Source: a virus
Reading direction: 5' to 3' (one strand)
DNA length: 21,912 nt
IMG/VR virus record: IMGVR_UViG_3300022689_000234
Location: 1 to 21,912 of that record
Shown in pieces: positions 20,230 through 21,912 of this stretch. The notes beneath the pieces are model-generated. The model saw only the letters and a program-made list of their open reading frames with translations, did no database searches and was not told the origin of the DNA. The stretch's first letter is position 1. Each line of letters starts with the position of its first letter. Both the position numbers and the translations under genes were made by a program.

Positions 20230-20643
20230 CTATCTCCCAATAACGGCAGTACCTGCTGCCCCAGCTGCTAAACCAAGCAATATCATAGTGTATGGGTTTC
20301 GGTACCAAGCGTTGACTTCTTCTTCCAACATTACCATTACTTCGGCACGTCGCTTTAGTTCGCGCTCTTGGATTTGTATGTACTCGCCTTGCTTACCCAT
20401 GTACTGTTTTTGCCCAACAGTTAATTGCATAAGCTCTTTAATGGCTACGTCACAGTCGGTAGCAATCTCTGCTTTTTCCGCATTACACCTTTTATCTGAT
20501 TCCCCAAGCGCTGCTTCGCAGGATTCGTGCAGCAAACGCTGCCTCCCTAAGCACTCTTTTTCACTCAGGGCTAGACTCGTCATCGGATTTAATAAGATGA
20601 CCGTACTTAGAACGAAACTCGTCAACCTTTTTCTTTGCAGCAT
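20230..20643 (-). CDS. Exported helical protein with cysteines every 11 residues and a C-terminal membrane helix
   Basis: The start is set at 20643, where AAAGGAG lies six bases upstream; a longer in-frame reading runs further into the previous gene. The 137-aa product has a Sec-type signal (MLQRKRLTSFVLSTVILLNPMTSLA), then a helical region with Cys31, Cys42, Cys53 and Cys64, an exact 11-residue period. A Gln/Glu/Arg coiled coil (about 75-112) is followed by a C-terminal transmembrane segment (YTMILLGLAAGAAGTAVIG). There is no lipobox. The predicted topology is a periplasmic rod anchored in the inner membrane, possibly disulfide-bonded. It overlaps the upstream membrane protein by 83 bases in another frame, as Rz and Rz1 spanin genes do, but spanin identity is not shown. 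Confidence 0.6.
   Translation of the reverse strand: MLQRKRLTSFVLSTVILLNPMTSLALSEKECLGRQRLLHESCEAALGESDKRCNAEKAEIATDCDVAIKELMQLTVGQKQYMGKQGEYIQIQERELKRRAEVMVMLEEEVNAWYRNPYTMILLGLAAGAAGTAVIGR
20511..20521. repeat. Mini-hairpin CTGC-TTC-GCAG
   Basis: 4-bp stem copy in the 11-residue-cysteine gene. A second small palindrome, GCAGC-AAAC-GCTGC, follows 8 bases later at 20529-20542. Confidence 0.65.
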
Positions 20644-20824
20644 ATTCTGCTCCTTTAATAGCGGCTTGTTTAATAGCAAGCTCTCGTTTATTTTTTTCAG
20701 CCTCCGCTTCAAACTTTTTTGTTTCTAGATCCGACTTAGCCTTAACTAAATCCTTTTTAGATTTAAAGAAAAGGGCTCCAAGAACTCCTGATATTGCCAG
20801 TAAAACTAAGGTTACATACTCCAT
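20561..20824 (-). CDS. Membrane-anchored coiled-coil protein (possible spanin-like)
   Basis: The start is set at 20824 because GGAGG lies five bases upstream; the ATG 12 bases earlier has no such site. The 87-aa protein has one N-terminal transmembrane helix (MEYVTLVLLAISGVLGALFF), then a charged, coiled-coil domain (KSKKDLVKAKSDLETKKFEAEAEKNKRELAIKQAAIKGAEYAAKKKVDEF) and an acidic tail. This layout occurs in inner-membrane spanins, but the cluster of lysines right after the helix favours the coiled coil being cytoplasmic, which argues against a spanin. It overlaps both neighbours. Confidence 0.6.
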   Translation of the reverse strand: MEYVTLVLLAISGVLGALFFKSKKDLVKAKSDLETKKFEAEAEKNKRELAIKQAAIKGAEYAAKKKVDEFRSKYGHLIKSDDESSPE

Positions 20825-21527
20825 TAGTACCTCCATTATCTACTTTACTCTTTAAGCCCTTGTCTGTCAAACGTTTGTTACTCCCTTGGCTAGGTGCCTC
20901 CTCATAATACACTGAGTAGTACCCACAAAAAGGGCAAGTCTGATCCTCTAAAGCTTCTATCCTAGTGAATTTACTTGGTTTATCTGGTTCGATATAGCTG
21001 TCTGGAACTTGTTCGGGAGTGTCAAATTTGCTTGACATATGGCAATCACAGTAAAACCCAGCTTCCGCTTCGCGGACCTTCTCCTTAAGCTTACGTTTCT
21101 TTTGGCGTTTGGCTTCTGCTGCTAGTAGTTGCGCGGAGCGCTGGCTTACTTTTTGTTTGATGACTTCAGTAACATCTCTGCCTTGAGAGTCGGTAACTGT
21201 AAAGTCATCCCTACCAATCATTTCTTGAAGGTGAATGGTTCTTGTAGTCCTCGGGTCGTATACGTATCCCTTAGACTCTCTGAAAATGTAGTGTTTTTCT
21301 GCATACTTAGCGTCGGCAATATTTTTGTTATTTATATTTAGCTCACGTTTAAGTTTGACAATTAATTCTGTCCTTGATTTACAATTAAGTTTACAATTAA
21401 GATTTGTTATATGAAATTTTACAGCACTCTTGGAGCAGCCAAGTCTTTCGGCACACTGGGCCACAGTTAGCTTATCTAGGAGCAGGGCTCCGATTTGTTT
21501 TTCCTTAGGTGTTAGTTTTGTCTTCAT
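20763..21527 (-). CDS. LuxR-type HTH + PhaR-like + zinc-ribbon regulator
   Basis: A 254-aa protein, AAGGA eight bases before the ATG. Residues 1-62 match the LuxR/GerE DNA-binding domain: LTPKEKQIGALLLDKLTVAQCAERLGCSKSAVKFHITNLNCKLNCKSRTELI, corresponding to the usual LTPRE...VKxHxxNIxxKL...SRTE. Residues about 79-128 (YIFRESKGYVYDPRTTRTIHLQEMI, DDFTVTDSQGRDVTEVI) resemble the N-terminal DNA-binding domain of PhaR-type polyhydroxyalkanoate regulators (NRRLYDT...ITL...DF-V-DA..GEDIT). A basic linker follows (RQKKRKLKEKVREAEAG). Then CDC (160-162) and CPFC (198-201) form a likely zinc site. The HTH is at the N-terminus instead of the usual C-terminal place in LuxR regulators. It is among the first genes of the reverse operon in view and may control host or phage transcription. 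The HTH call is firm; the PhaR call is moderate. Confidence 0.75.
   Translation of the reverse strand: MKTKLTPKEKQIGALLLDKLTVAQCAERLGCSKSAVKFHITNLNCKLNCKSRTELIVKLKRELNINNKNIADAKYAEKHYIFRESKGYVYDPRTTRTIHLQEMIGRDDFTVTDSQGRDVTEVIKQKVSQRSAQLLAAEAKRQKKRKLKEKVREAEAGFYCDCHMSSKFDTPEQVPDSYIEPDKPSKFTRIEALEDQTCPFCGYYSVYYEEAPSQGSNKRLTDKGLKSKVDNGGTNGVCNLSFTGNIRSSWSPFL
21064..21076. repeat. Mini-hairpin TCCGC-TTC-GCGGA
   Basis: 5-bp stem copy in the regulator gene, in the basic linker coding part. A close variant with loop GGA (GCGC-GGA-GCGC) lies at 21131-21141. Confidence 0.7.
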
Positions 21528-21756
21528 TTGTTATGTCCTTATCGTTAAAGCATTCATCAAACATAGCAGAGTTTATTAATAGTTCCAACTTAATTCTTAA
21601 ATCTTTTGTGCCCTCGCCAGAGAGCCTGAACGTCCTGCCACAGTTGTCCTTAACTAGGGCATATGTAGGCTTACCCTTAGAGGCATACGCCCCGTAGAAG
21701 TCAACCTCGTAAGCATTAGCAGCGCCAGAGATTAATAGTAGAAGTAGGTAAATCAT
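21505..21756 (-). CDS. Small exported protein, two cysteines
   Basis: An 83-aa protein with a clear signal peptide (MIYLLLLLISGAANA, cleavage after ANA) and a mature part of about 68 residues (YEVDFYGAYASKGKPTYALVKDNCGRTFRLSGEG ...). Cys39 and a later cysteine in DECF could form a disulfide in the periplasm. The N-terminal mature region looks beta-rich. The start overlaps the upstream TGA (ATGA), and the end overlaps the regulator gene by 23 bases. Possible roles include superinfection exclusion or envelope modification; this is inference. Confidence 0.6.
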   Translation of the reverse strand: MIYLLLLLISGAANAYEVDFYGAYASKGKPTYALVKDNCGRTFRLSGEGTKDLRIKLELLINSAMFDECFNDKDITNEDKTNT

Positions 21757-21912
21757 TTGTCTTTATCCTTTTTCTTTTTAGTCGGGCACCAGTCGTTGCC
21801 ACAAGGCTCTTTACAGAATCCGCAGGCGGTTTGCTTGCCGTTTAGGATTTGGTTGATTTCTTTTAATGCAGCGTTCGCAAGATTGGCTGTCTTTCCGTCT
21901 TTAGTACCAACC
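21753..21912 (-). CDS. C-terminal part of a Cys-rich small protein (partial)
   Basis: An open frame enters from the right edge and ends with TGA at 21753-21755, encoding at least 52 residues. It contains ANAALKEINQILNGKQ, then CGFCKEPCGNDWCP and a lysine-rich tail KKKKDKDK. The four cysteines could bind one zinc or form disulfides. The ATGA junction with the next gene supports it as coding. The N-terminus lies outside the window. Confidence 0.6.
   Translation of the reverse strand, partial: VGTKDGKTANLANAALKEINQILNGKQTACGFCKEPCGNDWCPTKKKKDKDK

Noticed and set aside
20084-20728. A long forward-strand open frame of 214 codons
   Set aside because: It lies antisense to the ClpP-like and membrane-protein genes, has low-complexity Ser/Cys-rich composition and no ribosome-binding site; an antisense shadow.
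1-21912. All mini-hairpins as N4-type virion RNA polymerase promoters
   Set aside because: The loop type fits, but the copies lie inside genes in both orientations and no giant virion polymerase is present in the window; left only as one hypothesis.

Overview
This window is part of the genome of a tailed bacteriophage, most likely with a short (podovirus-like) tail. The evidence is a nozzle-type tail protein, collar-domain fibres, three consecutive candidate ejection (internal virion) proteins with no tape-measure gene in view, an endolysin plus XhlA-like holin, and a family A DNA polymerase without a 5'-3' nuclease domain. A Gram-negative host is plausible because several products carry Sec signal peptides or look like periplasmic envelope proteins. 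The host genus cannot be read from the sequence.

Layout. Positions 1-10336 are a forward late operon: the end of an upstream gene, a 833-aa nozzle-like protein with two copies of an inserted domain, three tandem paralogous collar-domain fibre genes, three candidate ejection proteins, then endolysin and holin. Positions 10344-21912 are a reverse-strand operon of about 25 genes that enters from the right edge and converges on the late operon with only 7 bp between the stop codons. From upstream to downstream it encodes small exported or Zn-binding proteins, an unusual LuxR-HTH/PhaR-like/Zn-ribbon regulator, two membrane coiled-coil proteins, a ClpP-like peptidase, a PD-(D/E)XK nuclease, DNA polymerase, a Cas4/RecB-like Fe-S exonuclease, a MazG-like protein, a holin-like membrane protein, a compact tyrosine recombinase, an FmdB zinc ribbon, a GroES-like co-chaperonin and a second small PD-(D/E)XK protein. 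Genes are packed with ATGA, GTGA and TAATG junctions, so translational coupling is probably general. No rRNA, tRNA or CRISPR array was recognised, and no stretch over 300 bases lacks a gene.

How it fits together. The reverse operon looks like the early/middle programme: host modulation (regulator, ClpP, GroES), DNA replication and recombination (polymerase, three PD-(D/E)XK enzymes, recombinase) and nucleotide-pool control. The forward operon supplies tail completion, receptor binding, genome ejection and lysis.

Most unusual points: the regulator's domain combination; a polymerase with altered motifs A and C and a thumb insertion where T7 polymerase carries its thioredoxin-binding loop; both a GroES and a ClpP homologue in one phage operon; a fibre gene triplication with conserved H-x-H clusters and unrelated tips; a protein with cysteines exactly every 11 residues; and a family of at least 15 tiny GAA/TTC-triloop palindromes scattered over both arms, densest in the endolysin and recombinase genes.
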